Origin: Janthinobacterium sp. Marseille
GTDB taxonomy: Bacteria; Pseudomonadota; Gammaproteobacteria; Burkholderiales; Burkholderiaceae_D
Length of the DNA stretch: 64,000 bases
Assembly: GCF_000013625.1 (NCBI RefSeq)
Contig: NC_009659.1
Location: 2,976,001-3,040,000, forward strand
Reading direction: 5' to 3'
Made by a program: the position numbers and the translations under genes
The notes under the pieces: model-generated
Databases searched by the model: none
What the model saw: only the letters and a program-made list of their open reading frames with translations
Told to the model about the DNA's origin: nothing
In this document: in pieces, positions 1 through 8,685 of the stretch
Layout: each line of letters begins with the position of its first letter
How positions within the stretch are numbered: the stretch's first letter is position 1

Positions 1-424
1 GCAACAAGGGAAAAGGATTGCCCTGCCCGTCGACTGCGGAACGGCCTGTGACCTGGAAGCCAACGCGTTGATAGAAACCGAGCGCTTGCGGGTTTTGCTC
101 ATTCACATCCAATTCATGCGCAGCCATGATAGCGACCGCATACTCGATGAGCGCCCTGCCGACGCCCTTGCCACGACTGCCGGGTGCGATGAACAGCATT
201 TCAATCTTGCCGTTTAATGCACCTATGAATCCGAGTATCGTGCCGTGCTCGTCACGGTAGGCGCGCAAGGCCATCAAGGGTAAATAGTCGTTCAATACCT
301 TGGGCTTGAGATCCTGGATATCTGCTTCACCCAGGAAGTCATGCGTCGCCCGAACCGACTGCTCCCAGATTTCTGTCAGCAGCACAAACTCGCTGCCATC
401 CACTTTTGAAATATTCTTGTTCAT
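1..424 (-). CDS. yjaB: GNAT family N-acetyltransferase, YjaB-like (3' end cut by window edge)
   Basis: Reading the minus strand from the ATG at 424 gives about 141 residues without a stop up to the window edge. The protein starts MNKNISKVDG and has the acetyl-CoA binding signature of the GNAT fold (FIAPGSRGKGVGRALIEYA, the R/Q-x-x-G-x-G/A loop) followed by NVNEQN-like and GFYQRVGF motifs close to E. coli YjaB, which is about 147 residues, so only a few C-terminal residues are missing. It would transfer an acetyl group from acetyl-CoA to an unknown substrate in the cytoplasm. Its ATG overlaps the stop of the upstream MFS gene as ATGA, so the two are probably translationally coupled. The substrate cannot be read from the sequence. 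Confidence 0.85.
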   Translation of the reverse strand, partial: MNKNISKVDGSEFVLLTEIWEQSVRATHDFLGEADIQDLKPKVLNDYLPLMALRAYRDEHGTILGFIGALNGKIEMLFIAPGSRGKGVGRALIEYAVAIMAAHELDVNEQNPQALGFYQRVGFQVTGRSAVDGQGNPFPLL

Positions 425-1644
425 ATTAAATCTGCACGTGCCAATTTACGGTCGTATAAGTACACCGTTCCCGCCAATAGCGTCAGCAACACACCGGCAA
501 CACAGATCGCATGCCAGCCACCCAAACGCCATGCCAGTGAACCCAGTGCCGAACCCGATGCAGCACCGATAAAGTAACTCGTCATATACACGGCATTGAG
601 CCGTGAACGCGCTTGCGGCTCCAGTTGCAAGACCACGTTTTGATTCGTGATGTGCAAACCCTGCAAAGCCAGATCGATGATTAGCATGCCCACCAGGAAC
701 CATATCAGGCTGGTGCTGCCCAGCCAGAAGCAAGCCCACGCCAGCAAGAGCAGGAACAGGCAGCCGATGCTGGTCACATGTCCCATTCCCTTATCCGCCA
801 TCCGCCCGGCCACACTCGCCATCAGCGCACCCGCAATCCCGACCAAACCGACCAGGCCGATGCTGGCATCGCTCAAGCCATGGTTCGGTCCGGACAATAA
901 CAAAGCCATCGTTGAAAACAGCACGCTCACCGAAGCGAAAGTCAAAGCCCCCATCAGTGAACGGCTGCGCAAGCGCGGGTAACGTCCTATCAATGCCGTC
1001 ATCGAACGCAAGACCTGCAGATAGCTGACCTGCGCCGGATTACGTGATGGTGGCAACAGATACCACAGTGCCAAAGCGACCAGCAGCATGATGACACCTG
1101 CCACCCGATACACCGTGGTCCAACCACCCAGCTCTGACAATAAGCCGGCCACACTGCGGGCAGTCAGGATACCAATCAGCAAACCGCTCATCACCAGGCC
1201 AACTGCACGCCCGCTACGCGCCGGATCGGACAAGGTCGCCGCCATCGGCACCATGATTTGCGCCGCTACCGAAAACAAACCGGCCATGATGATGCCGGTT
1301 GATAGCATCGTGATATTGAAAGCAAAACCGCTGATGAATTGACCGGCCGCCGCCAGCAACATCAAGGTAACCGCCAGGCCACGCCGCTCCAGCTTGTCAC
1401 CTAGCGGAACCAACAACACCAGGCCGAACGCATACGAGACTTGCGCCATCGTCACCGTCAATGCCGCAGTGGTTTCACTAACGTTAAGGCTGAGCGCAAT
1501 CGAACGCAACAGCGGTTGATTGAAGTAGTTGCCACCGGCGCAGAGGCCCGAAGCCAGCGCCATCAAAAGCAGGGCTGAAGTGGCCAGGTATTTGGGCGGA
1601 GCTACAGGAACGGCGACAGGAGAATGAGGATCAGGCGTTGACAT
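421..1644 (-). CDS. MFS transporter, drug/metabolite exporter-like (12 TM)
   Basis: A 407-residue very hydrophobic protein with about twelve membrane segments and the major facilitator loop 2-3 motif (PLGDKLERRGLAV). The pattern fits DHA1-like proton-driven exporters of the inner membrane. It starts at MSTPDPHSPV, with a short proline-rich cytoplasmic N-terminus before the first helix. Its stop overlaps the start of the GNAT gene as ATGA, which suggests a two-gene operon pairing an exporter with an acetyltransferase, an arrangement sometimes seen with small-molecule detoxification. The substrate is unknown; a 105 bp gap separates it from regA upstream. Confidence 0.85.
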   Translation of the reverse strand: MSTPDPHSPVAVPVAPPKYLATSALLLMALASGLCAGGNYFNQPLLRSIALSLNVSETTAALTVTMAQVSYAFGLVLLVPLGDKLERRGLAVTLMLLAAAGQFISGFAFNITMLSTGIIMAGLFSVAAQIMVPMAATLSDPARSGRAVGLVMSGLLIGILTARSVAGLLSELGGWTTVYRVAGVIMLLVALALWYLLPPSRNPAQVSYLQVLRSMTALIGRYPRLRSRSLMGALTFASVSVLFSTMALLLSGPNHGLSDASIGLVGLVGIAGALMASVAGRMADKGMGHVTSIGCLFLLLLAWACFWLGSTSLIWFLVGMLIIDLALQGLHITNQNVVLQLEPQARSRLNAVYMTSYFIGAASGSALGSLAWRLGGWHAICVAGVLLTLLAGTVYLYDRKLARADLI

Positions 1645-1749
1645 GGCAGAAGCTTAAAGGAAATCCGGAAAGCTTGTCAGCGGCTGTAAATAAGCAGCAT
1701 CCAGACAAATCCCCGGCCGATATCCGCTTGCCAAGAGACAGAGTGAAAT

Positions 1750-2298
1750 TTACTTGATACGCTGCTTTTCCAGCTTGCGCGCCAACGTCCGCCGGTGCAT
1801 GCCGAGGCGACGTGCCGCTTCCGAAATATTGAAATCGGTTTCCACCAATACTTCGTGGATGCGTTCCCATTCCAGCGTCTTGATCGAGGTCGAGCGATTG
1901 CTCACTTCAATCTCGACAACACCGGCCACATGACCGAAGGCGGCTTCAATATCATCGGTATTCGAAGGTTTGGCAAGGTATTGGCAGGCACCGAGCTTGA
2001 TCGCTTCAACCGCCGTGTTGAGGCTGGCAAAACCGGTCAGCACCACGATCAACATCGCCGGATCATGCTTGTGCAACATCTGTACACAAGCCAGGCCGGA
2101 AGTATTTCCTTCCAACTTGAGGTCGACTACCGCGTAGCCGGGATTATGCTCACGCAGCAATGCGCTGGCGGCCTCCAGGTTGGCGGCCAAAAGCACGGTA
2201 TAACCGCGCCGTTCAAAGGAACGTCCCAGCGTGCGGGCAAAAGCCGCATCATCTTCAATGATCAGCAATAAACGGTTATCAGCCGACATCTTCATCAT
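1750..2298 (-). CDS. regA: Redox response regulator, RegA/ActR/PrrA family
   Basis: 182 residues: a receiver domain (residues about 10-125; acidic pocket E15-D16-D17, phospho-acceptor D59 in VVDLKLEG, conserved Lys in YLAKPS) and a C-terminal Fis-type helix-turn-helix (NISEAARRLGMHRRTLARKL), the one-HTH architecture of RegA/PrrA/ActR/RoxR. It should be phosphorylated by the adjacent RegB-type kinase and control respiratory and redox genes. Three in-frame ATGs lie at 2298, 2295 and 2289; the exact start is open. It overlaps the end of regB by 20 bp and is the last gene of the cyo-SURF1-regBA run. In Pseudomonas the equivalent pair is called RoxSR. Confidence 0.9.
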   Translation of the reverse strand: MMKMSADNRLLLIIEDDAAFARTLGRSFERRGYTVLLAANLEAASALLREHNPGYAVVDLKLEGNTSGLACVQMLHKHDPAMLIVVLTGFASLNTAVEAIKLGACQYLAKPSNTDDIEAAFGHVAGVVEIEVSNRSTSIKTLEWERIHEVLVETDFNISEAARRLGMHRRTLARKLEKQRIK

Positions 2299-3625
2299 CC
2301 TCGTCGAGACTGATAGCGGAGAGTGGCAATGTCAGCTCGACTGCCGCCCCACCCTCTGCGCGGTTACGGGCGGCAACAGTGCCACCCAGCTTGCGTGCAA
2401 CATTCACGACCAGGAATAAACCGAGGCCGCTGCCGGGCCGTCCCTTGGTCGATTGATAAGGCTTGCCTATCTGCGACAACATGCCTGGTGCAAAGCCGGG
2501 GCCGGCATCGGTAATCAGCAAGGTCAGCAAATCTTCCTTGCGCGATACTTCGAGGCTCAACCAGTGCGGCGATGCCTCGACCGCATTATCCAATACATTG
2601 CAAATCATTTGCTTGAGAACGGAATCAAACACCACCGGAATATCCTGCTCTATCCGGTTCTTGTATTCAAAGCTGGTAATCGCACGACTATGGCGCCACT
2701 CTTCCGCCAAATCGTTGAGGAAGGTACTGAGCGTGGTTTTTACCGACGACTCGCCGCGCGCTTCACCAGCCGATAACAGGATGCTGCTGACGATCGCCTT
2801 GCAGCGTTTCAGCTGCGTTTCCATCTCGATGATTTCATCCTGCAGTTCAGGGTTATTGCTGAACTCCGGCATGCGGCGCCAGTCACCGAGGATCACCGAC
2901 AAGGTCGCCAGTGGTGTCCCCAATTCATGTGCGGCGCCGGAAGCCAGCAAACCCATGCGGACGATATTTTCCTCTTCCGCCGCGCGCTTGCGCAAGTCCG
3001 CCAGTTGCGCATCGCCAGCGCGCAGATTGCGGTTAATTCGCGTGATAAAGAAGGCCAGCAGGATCGCATTCAGCGCAAAGCAAATCAGCATGCCTTGCAC
3101 ATACATGCTGAAGAAACGGTATTCGTGATCGTAAGGCAATGTCAGCGGACTGGACAGGATGGACAAGGCAACCAGGCAGGCACTGGTAATGGCAACGATG
3201 ATCCAGGTGGACCATGCTTCCAGCAATACCGCGCTGAGGATGACCTGCAACAGGTACAGGAAAATGAAAGGATTGGTGGTGCCGCCGCTCAGGTAAAGCT
3301 GGGCCGTGAGGATGCCGACGTCAACCAGCAAGGCGAGGAATAATTCACTGTTGGAAACACTGGGACGTTCATGCCAACGCAGGTGGCTGGCAATATTAAA
3401 GGCCACCAGGCAAACCAGGACCTCCAGCATATGCCGTACCGGCAATTCGATGCCGAAGCCAAGGGTGACCACCGCTATCGTTGTGATTTGTCCGACGACG
3501 GCGATCCAGCGCAGTTGTATCAACTGCTGCATATTCTTGTGACCGACGGAGTTTTCGCCATCCGTGGTCGCCCAGCGTTCTTTTAACGCATCTTTACTCA
3601 CTGGAGCTTCGGTTTTTCCCACCAT
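2279..3625 (-). CDS. regB: Redox sensor histidine kinase, RegB/PrrB/RoxS family
   Basis: 448 residues. About six membrane helices occupy residues 37-200; between helices lies the GGTTNPF heptapeptide (114-120) known in RegB as part of the ubiquinone-sensing site. The H-box is HELGTPLAT with H233, and a cysteine (C275, in LKRCKAI) sits where the redox-active Cys of RegB lies. A HATPase domain follows (DAGPGFAPGM, GSGLGLFLV). It should sense the quinone pool in the inner membrane and signal to RegA. It overlaps the SURF1 gene by 32 bp and regA by 20 bp. An internal ATG (MQQLIQLRW) is an alternative start that would remove the overlap with SURF1. Confidence 0.92.
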   Translation of the reverse strand: MVGKTEAPVSKDALKERWATTDGENSVGHKNMQQLIQLRWIAVVGQITTIAVVTLGFGIELPVRHMLEVLVCLVAFNIASHLRWHERPSVSNSELFLALLVDVGILTAQLYLSGGTTNPFIFLYLLQVILSAVLLEAWSTWIIVAITSACLVALSILSSPLTLPYDHEYRFFSMYVQGMLICFALNAILLAFFITRINRNLRAGDAQLADLRKRAAEEENIVRMGLLASGAAHELGTPLATLSVILGDWRRMPEFSNNPELQDEIIEMETQLKRCKAIVSSILLSAGEARGESSVKTTLSTFLNDLAEEWRHSRAITSFEYKNRIEQDIPVVFDSVLKQMICNVLDNAVEASPHWLSLEVSRKEDLLTLLITDAGPGFAPGMLSQIGKPYQSTKGRPGSGLGLFLVVNVARKLGGTVAARNRAEGGAAVELTLPLSAISLDEDDEDVG

Positions 3626-4448
3626 CTTCAGTATCTCGGTCTATACGGTCGGCACTGGTGGCGCGCACTTTGCGCTCTTCACGCCGGAGCCAAAAAGCCG
3701 CGCCTGCCACCATCAAGGCAAGAGCATACCAAGTAAGTGCGTAGACGAGATGGTTATTGTGAAATGAGATGACCGTTAAACCACCAACCGGCTCTGCCAA
3801 CGCCGGGTCTGTGGCTGGCTTGGCAACAACTGCCTTGCCGGCTTCTGCATCAATGAAATAGGGCGCGACCGGTGCCAGCTTGTGCTGTGTCGCGATGGCT
3901 TGCACATCCCGCGAATACCAGCGATTGGCCGCTGGGTCGTTATGCCGCAGGAAGCCACCACCCGGTTCGCTGATACGCAGCAAGCCGCTTACCGTCTGCA
4001 CCTCATCCGGCGTGCCGACTGATGGCGTAGCGCGTTCGGGGATATAACCGCGGTTAATCAGGACGATATTGCCATCGGTCGTACGCAAGGGTGTTAACAC
4101 CCAGAAACCGGCACCCAATTCGGTGACGGCCTGCACCTTGACCGACTGTTCATACAGGTAGCTACCGCTGACGCTGACATGGCGATATTCATCATTGGCC
4201 GCATTGATTTGCGACCATTGCTCAGGCCCCGGTGCCGGTGTGGCCGCAGCATGCACCCGCTGTTCGACACGCTCGATCAGCGCCAGCTTCCATTGCAGGC
4301 GATATACCTGCCAGGTACCCAGCGCGACCAGTCCGGTGAACAGGACGAGCGCGATCACGGCCAGTACCGCCAGGAAGGTACGTGAACGAAAAAGCGGCCC
4401 GGCTTCCTTCGAAACCGAGCCGCTTGTCTGTACAGACTTATCAGTCAT
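3594..4448 (-). CDS. SURF1 family oxidase assembly protein
   Basis: 284 residues with the SURF1 layout: an N-terminal helix (ALVLFTGLVALGTWQVYRLQWK, with the G-x-W-Q-x-x-R-x-x-W-K signature), a periplasmic domain with R-G-Y-I-P (INRGYIPERA), and a C-terminal helix (HLVYALTWYALALMVAGAAFW) carrying the family NHL-x-YA-x-TWY signature. SURF1 proteins help insert heme into subunit I of heme-copper oxidases. The start overlaps the cyoD stop as TAATG, so it is co-translated with the oxidase it presumably serves. No heme O synthase (cyoE) is found in the operon; SURF1 occupies the place CyoE holds in E. coli. Confidence 0.9.
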   Translation of the reverse strand: MTDKSVQTSGSVSKEAGPLFRSRTFLAVLAVIALVLFTGLVALGTWQVYRLQWKLALIERVEQRVHAAATPAPGPEQWSQINAANDEYRHVSVSGSYLYEQSVKVQAVTELGAGFWVLTPLRTTDGNIVLINRGYIPERATPSVGTPDEVQTVSGLLRISEPGGGFLRHNDPAANRWYSRDVQAIATQHKLAPVAPYFIDAEAGKAVVAKPATDPALAEPVGGLTVISFHNNHLVYALTWYALALMVAGAAFWLRREERKVRATSADRIDRDTEDGGKNRSSSE

Positions 4449-4897
4449 TACCGATGATTCATCTGATGAGTTGCTTCCGGCATCGTGGTCGATGAGGTGT
4501 GCAACTCATGTGTAGGATCGCTCAGATGCGGCATCATGTTGTGGTTCATGTGGTACATGACCCAGATCGAACCAGCCAGCATGATCACGACAACCATGAT
4601 CGTGAAAATCAGGCCCAACATCGACCAGCCACCTTCCGACTTGGTGTTCATGTGCAGGAAGTAAACCATGTGCACAACGATCTGAACTGCAGCAAAACCG
4701 AGGATGACGAATGCGGTCGTGCTGGAGCTGTCAAATACCTTGCCCATGACCAGCCAGAATGGAATCGCCGTCAGGATCACCGACAGGATGAAACCGATGG
4801 TGTAGCTCTTCAGGCTGCCGTGGGCGTGGCCATCGTCGTGGCCATGACCATGGCCGTGGTCGGCGCCATGTGCGCCGTGTGCGTGATGATCGCTCAT
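4448..4897 (-). CDS. cyoD: Cytochrome bo3 quinol oxidase subunit IV
   Basis: 149 residues from the ATG at 4897, which overlaps the cyoC stop as ATGA; an upstream in-frame start would run 80 bp into cyoC and is unlikely. Three membrane helices (FILSVILTAIPFWLVMG, FVILGFAAVQIVVHMVYFLHM, GLIFTIMVVVIMLAGSIWVMYHM) match CyoD, the small subunit that supports assembly of the CuB site of subunit I. The N-terminus is unusually His-rich (ten His within the first 26 residues) and the C-terminus ends in a His/Met-rich tail (MYHMNHNMMPH), hinting at metal handling. Fourth gene of cyoABCD. Confidence 0.93.
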   Translation of the reverse strand: MSDHHAHGAHGADHGHGHGHDDGHAHGSLKSYTIGFILSVILTAIPFWLVMGKVFDSSSTTAFVILGFAAVQIVVHMVYFLHMNTKSEGGWSMLGLIFTIMVVVIMLAGSIWVMYHMNHNMMPHLSDPTHELHTSSTTMPEATHQMNHR

Positions 4898-5526
4898 GGC
4901 AACACTCCCATCAGGTAAACAAAGGTAAATACACCGATCCAGATCACGTCCAGGAAATGCCAGAACATCGACAGGCACATCAGGCGACGACCGTTTTCAG
5001 GAATCAAACCGTGACGTTTCAACTGGAACATCAGCGTGATCAACCAGATGATACCGAAGGTCACGTGCAGACCGTGGGTAGCAACCAGGGCAAAGAAGGA
5101 AGTCAGGAACGCGCTGCGTTGCGGGCCTGCACCTTCATGGATCAGGTGGCTGAACTCATACAGTTCCAGTGCCAGGAAGGCTGCACCCAGCAAACCGGTG
5201 ATAGCCAGCCAGATCATGGTGGCTTTCAGGCGTTTGCGTTGCGCTTCCAGCATCGCGAAACCATAGGTAATCGACGACAACAGCAGGAACGCTGTATTCG
5301 CCGCAACCAGTGGCAGGTCAAACAGTTCAGCACCGGTAGGACCGCCTGCGTAGTTGCGACCCAATACTGCATAGGTTGCGAACAGACACGCGAAAATCAG
5401 GCAGTCGCTCATCAGGTAGAGCCAGAAACCCAGCAAAGTGCCGTTTTCCGGATGATGCTCTTGCACGTAGTAACGCGCGCTCGGGTCAGCGCTCAGAGCG
5501 CTCGAATTTGCGGTAATTTCAGACAT
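4894..5526 (-). CDS. cyoC: Cytochrome bo3 quinol oxidase subunit III
   Basis: 210 residues with five predicted membrane helices and the heme-copper oxidase subunit III pattern ([56 protein letters not shown]). The length is that of E. coli CyoC (204). It is an inner-membrane structural subunit of the ubiquinol oxidase. It overlaps the end of cyoB by 8 bp and the start of cyoD by 4 bp. Confidence 0.95.
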   Translation of the reverse strand: MSEITANSSALSADPSARYYVQEHHPENGTLLGFWLYLMSDCLIFACLFATYAVLGRNYAGGPTGAELFDLPLVAANTAFLLLSSITYGFAMLEAQRKRLKATMIWLAITGLLGAAFLALELYEFSHLIHEGAGPQRSAFLTSFFALVATHGLHVTFGIIWLITLMFQLKRHGLIPENGRRLMCLSMFWHFLDVIWIGVFTFVYLMGVLP

Positions 5527-7522
5527 GGCTTTCCAACAAGCGAGTGCGAAGATTTTCGGTACGGGCTACTTCTTCCGCCGGGATGTAATAATCGCGTTTG
5601 TAATTAAAGGTATGGATGATGATCACTGCCAGCAGGACAACGAAGCTCACACCAGCCAACAGCCACATTTGCCAGATCAGGCAGAAACCAATCGCTGCGC
5701 TGATGGCCGAAATGATGAAGCCAGCACCAGTGTTCTTCGGCATATGGATCGCGGTGAAGCCTTCCAGCGGACGCTTGTAACCATTCTTCTTCATGTCAGC
5801 CCAGGTGTCGTTATCGTGGACCTTGGGTGTGAACGCGAAGTTGTAGTCTGGTGGTGGCGACGAAGTCGACCATTCCAGCGTACGGCCATCCCATGGATCA
5901 CCAGTCACATCGCGCAATTCATGACGACGGCGGAAGCTGACGTAGAACTGGATCAGCATCGAAGCGATACCAAGCGCGATCAGGACTGCACCAAACGCAG
6001 CAACCTGGAACCAGATTTGCAGCGATGGATCCTGGAATTGGCTCATACGACGGGTGACACCCATCAGGCCGAGGATGTACAGCGGCATGAAAGCCATCCA
6101 GAAACCGACGATCCAGAACCAGAACGAGCATTTACCCCAGAACACGTCGAGCTTGTAGCCGAATGCTTTCGGGAACCAGTAGTTAATACCTGCGAACAGA
6201 CCAAACAACACACCACCGATAATCACGTTATGGAAGTGAGCGATCAGGAACAGGCTGTTATGCAATACGAAGTCGGCTGGTGGTACCGCCAGCAGAACGC
6301 CGGTCATACCGCCGATCACGAAGGTGATCATGAAGCCGATGGTCCACATCATAGGCAGTTCGAAACGGATACGGCCACGGTACATCGTGAACAACCAGTT
6401 GAAAATCTTCGCGCCGGTAGGGATCGAGATAATCATCGTGGTGATACCGAAGAAGGAGTTGACGCTGGCCCCGGAACCCATGGTGAAGAAGTGATGCAGC
6501 CACACCAGGTAAGACAGGATGGTAATAACCACGGTCGCGTACACCATCGAGGTGTAACCGAACAGGCGCTTGGCCGAGAAGGTCGATACCACTTCCGAAA
6601 ACACGCCGAACAATGGCAGGATCAGGATGTAAACTTCAGGATGTCCCCAGATCCAGATCAGGTTGACATACATCATCGCGTTGCCGCCCAGATCATTCGT
6701 GAAGAAGTTGGTGTCCAATACGCGATCCAGTGTCAGCATACCGAGCACTGCGGTCAGCACAGGGAAAGCAGCAACGATCAGAACGTTGGTACACAGTGCG
6801 GTCCAGGTGAACACCGGCATCTTCATCATGTCCATGCCAGGCGCACGCATCTTGACGATGGTGACAATCAGGTTGACGCCCGACAGCAACGTCCCGACAC
6901 CGGCAATCTGTAATGACCAGATGTAGTAATCAACCCCGACATCCGGACTCGCCAAAATACCCGACAGCGGCGGATATGCCAGCCAGCCGGTTTTCGCGAA
7001 TTCACCAACGAACAGCGAAGCCATCACCAGGACAGCACCGAAGGTGGTCATCCAGAAGCTGAAGTTATTCAGGAATGGGAAAGCCACGTCGCGCGCACCG
7101 ATTTGCAGTGGCACTACGTAGTTCATCAAACCGGTCACCAGCGGCATCGCCACGAAGAAAATCATGATCACGCCGTGCGCGGTGAAAATCTGGTCGTAGT
7201 GATGTGGTGGCAGGAAGCCCGGATTGTCGCCGAAAGCAATCGCTTGCTGGGCGCGCATCATCAATGCATCGGCAAAGCCGCGCATCAGCATGATCAAACC
7301 GAGGATCATGTACATGATGCCGATTTTCTTGTGGTCGATGCTGGTGATCCAGTCGCGCCACAAAGTGCCCCACAGGCGGAAGTAAGTGATGCCACCGAGA
7401 ACAGCGATGCCACCGAGGATAACCATTGCAAAGGTTACCAGCAGGATAGGCTCATGGAATGGAATCGCGTCCCAGCTCAGACGGCCGAAGATAAGCTTCG
7501 TCAGATCAGTATGGTCTTGCAT
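5519..7522 (-). CDS. cyoB: Cytochrome bo3 quinol oxidase subunit I
   Basis: 667 residues, the usual CyoB length (E. coli 663). The catalytic core contains [12 protein letters not shown] with the CuB histidine and the H-Y cross-link, [10 protein letters not shown] with the paired CuB histidines, and HFHNVIIGG with the heme ligands; more than twelve membrane helices are visible. It reduces O2 with electrons from ubiquinol and pumps protons across the inner membrane. Its ATG overlaps the cyoA stop as TAATG. A terminal oxidase with high sequence conservation; identification is secure. Confidence 0.97.
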   Translation of the reverse strand: MQDHTDLTKLIFGRLSWDAIPFHEPILLVTFAMVILGGIAVLGGITYFRLWGTLWRDWITSIDHKKIGIMYMILGLIMLMRGFADALMMRAQQAIAFGDNPGFLPPHHYDQIFTAHGVIMIFFVAMPLVTGLMNYVVPLQIGARDVAFPFLNNFSFWMTTFGAVLVMASLFVGEFAKTGWLAYPPLSGILASPDVGVDYYIWSLQIAGVGTLLSGVNLIVTIVKMRAPGMDMMKMPVFTWTALCTNVLIVAAFPVLTAVLGMLTLDRVLDTNFFTNDLGGNAMMYVNLIWIWGHPEVYILILPLFGVFSEVVSTFSAKRLFGYTSMVYATVVITILSYLVWLHHFFTMGSGASVNSFFGITTMIISIPTGAKIFNWLFTMYRGRIRFELPMMWTIGFMITFVIGGMTGVLLAVPPADFVLHNSLFLIAHFHNVIIGGVLFGLFAGINYWFPKAFGYKLDVFWGKCSFWFWIVGFWMAFMPLYILGLMGVTRRMSQFQDPSLQIWFQVAAFGAVLIALGIASMLIQFYVSFRRRHELRDVTGDPWDGRTLEWSTSSPPPDYNFAFTPKVHDNDTWADMKKNGYKRPLEGFTAIHMPKNTGAGFIISAISAAIGFCLIWQMWLLAGVSFVVLLAVIIIHTFNYKRDYYIPAEEVARTENLRTRLLESHV

Positions 7523-8538
7523 TAGTTACTCTTCAATAAATTGGTGGACGGAGTGCATACCGCTGCATCGATTTCAGCCAGTACTGTCTTTTCGTCTCTG
7601 AGGAAATTCCGGGCTGCAGCCTGAACCTTCATGCGATTCGCATCTTCGTGCATGATTTTGTTCATGCAGACGGTGCCTTCGGCCACGCAGCGATTCAACA
7701 CGGCGTGATACAGATCCGGCGCTACTTTGCCGAAGTGACGTACCGGCTCACGTTCGCTAGGCTGTTCCAGTTGGGTATATACCGCACGGTCCAGGGTCGA
7801 GCCGTTTTTCTTCGCATCCTTGACCCACTGGTCAAAGTCAGCCACATCCATGCCGTGATACTTGAAGCGCATGTGCGAGAAGCCTGCACCACTGAAGTTC
7901 GCGGAGAAACCGTCGAAAGTGCCTGGCTCATTGATAACTGCATTGAGCTGGGTTTCCATACCCGGCATTGCATAGATCTGGCCAGCCAGTGCAGGAATAT
8001 AGAAGGAGTTCATGACTGTCGATGCCGTAATCTTGAAGCGGATAGGCACGTCAACAGGTGTCGCCAATTCATTGATAGTCGCAATACCTTGTTCCGGATA
8101 GATGAACAACCACTTCCAGTCCAGCGCCACAACTTCAATCGTCAACGGCTCGGCAGCGGCCGAAATCGGACGATTCGCATCCAGGCGGTCGAGCGGGCGG
8201 TATGGGTCCAGCTTGTGGGTGCTGATCCAGGTAATCAGGCCCAATGCGATAATGATGAGCAGTGGAGCGCCCCAGATCACTAATTCGAGTTGGGTCGAGT
8301 GATCCCAGTCGGGGTCGTATTTGGCTTCGGTGTTGCTCTTGCGATAGCGCCAGGCGAACAAAATCGTCAGGGCGATGACAGGAACAATAATCAACAACAT
8401 GAGTAGCGTGGAAACAACGATCAGTTGTCCCTGCTGAGCGGCAATGTCACCTGATGGATTCAATACTACCCAGTCACATCCGGCCAGCAATGTGAGTGGT
8501 AATAGCATTAATCCGCGACGAGTTATCAAAGAAGTCAT
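7522..8538 (-). CDS. cyoA: Cytochrome bo3 quinol oxidase subunit II (lipoprotein)
   Basis: 338 residues. An N-terminal lipoprotein signal ends in LLAGC (C21 is the predicted lipidated residue), followed by two membrane helices and the periplasmic cupredoxin domain ([44 protein letters not shown]). The CuA cysteine ligands of cytochrome c oxidases are absent, as in quinol oxidases. The C-terminal CARBOP-like tail ([16 protein letters not shown]) is typical of CyoA. First gene of the operon; the 147 bp to the divergent MFS gene must hold its promoter. Confidence 0.95.
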   Translation of the reverse strand: MTSLITRRGLMLLPLTLLAGCDWVVLNPSGDIAAQQGQLIVVSTLLMLLIIVPVIALTILFAWRYRKSNTEAKYDPDWDHSTQLELVIWGAPLLIIIALGLITWISTHKLDPYRPLDRLDANRPISAAAEPLTIEVVALDWKWLFIYPEQGIATINELATPVDVPIRFKITASTVMNSFYIPALAGQIYAMPGMETQLNAVINEPGTFDGFSANFSGAGFSHMRFKYHGMDVADFDQWVKDAKKNGSTLDRAVYTQLEQPSEREPVRHFGKVAPDLYHAVLNRCVAEGTVCMNKIMHEDANRMKVQAAARNFLRDEKTVLAEIDAAVCTPSTNLLKSN

Positions 8539-8685
8539 TCAATGCATTACGGAGGTTGGGAGATCGTGCTAATGTAATACAAACAGCGCGCGTTGCCGAT
8601 TGGACGTTTTGTCCCACCCTACGGGTAAGGGACTTGTGGTGTGGGGCAGCGTCAGCGCGTTGATCAACATGATTGGAGACAAATT
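8539..8685. promoter_or_regulatory. Divergent promoter region between cyoA and the MFS gene
   Basis: This 147 bp stretch lies between genes reading away from each other and must drive both the cyo operon and the sugar/acid symporter. An inverted repeat TGGAC-gtttt-GTCCA (8601-8615, one extra C in the right arm) is a plausible regulator site, possibly for the RegA-type regulator encoded at the end of the operon, but no consensus match is claimed. I see no unambiguous -35/-10 pair. Confidence 0.35.

Noticed and set aside
5525..6913. 462-codon open frame on the plus strand
   Set aside because: Antisense to cyoB, no recognisable domain, odd His/Gln-rich composition typical of a reversed membrane-protein gene.
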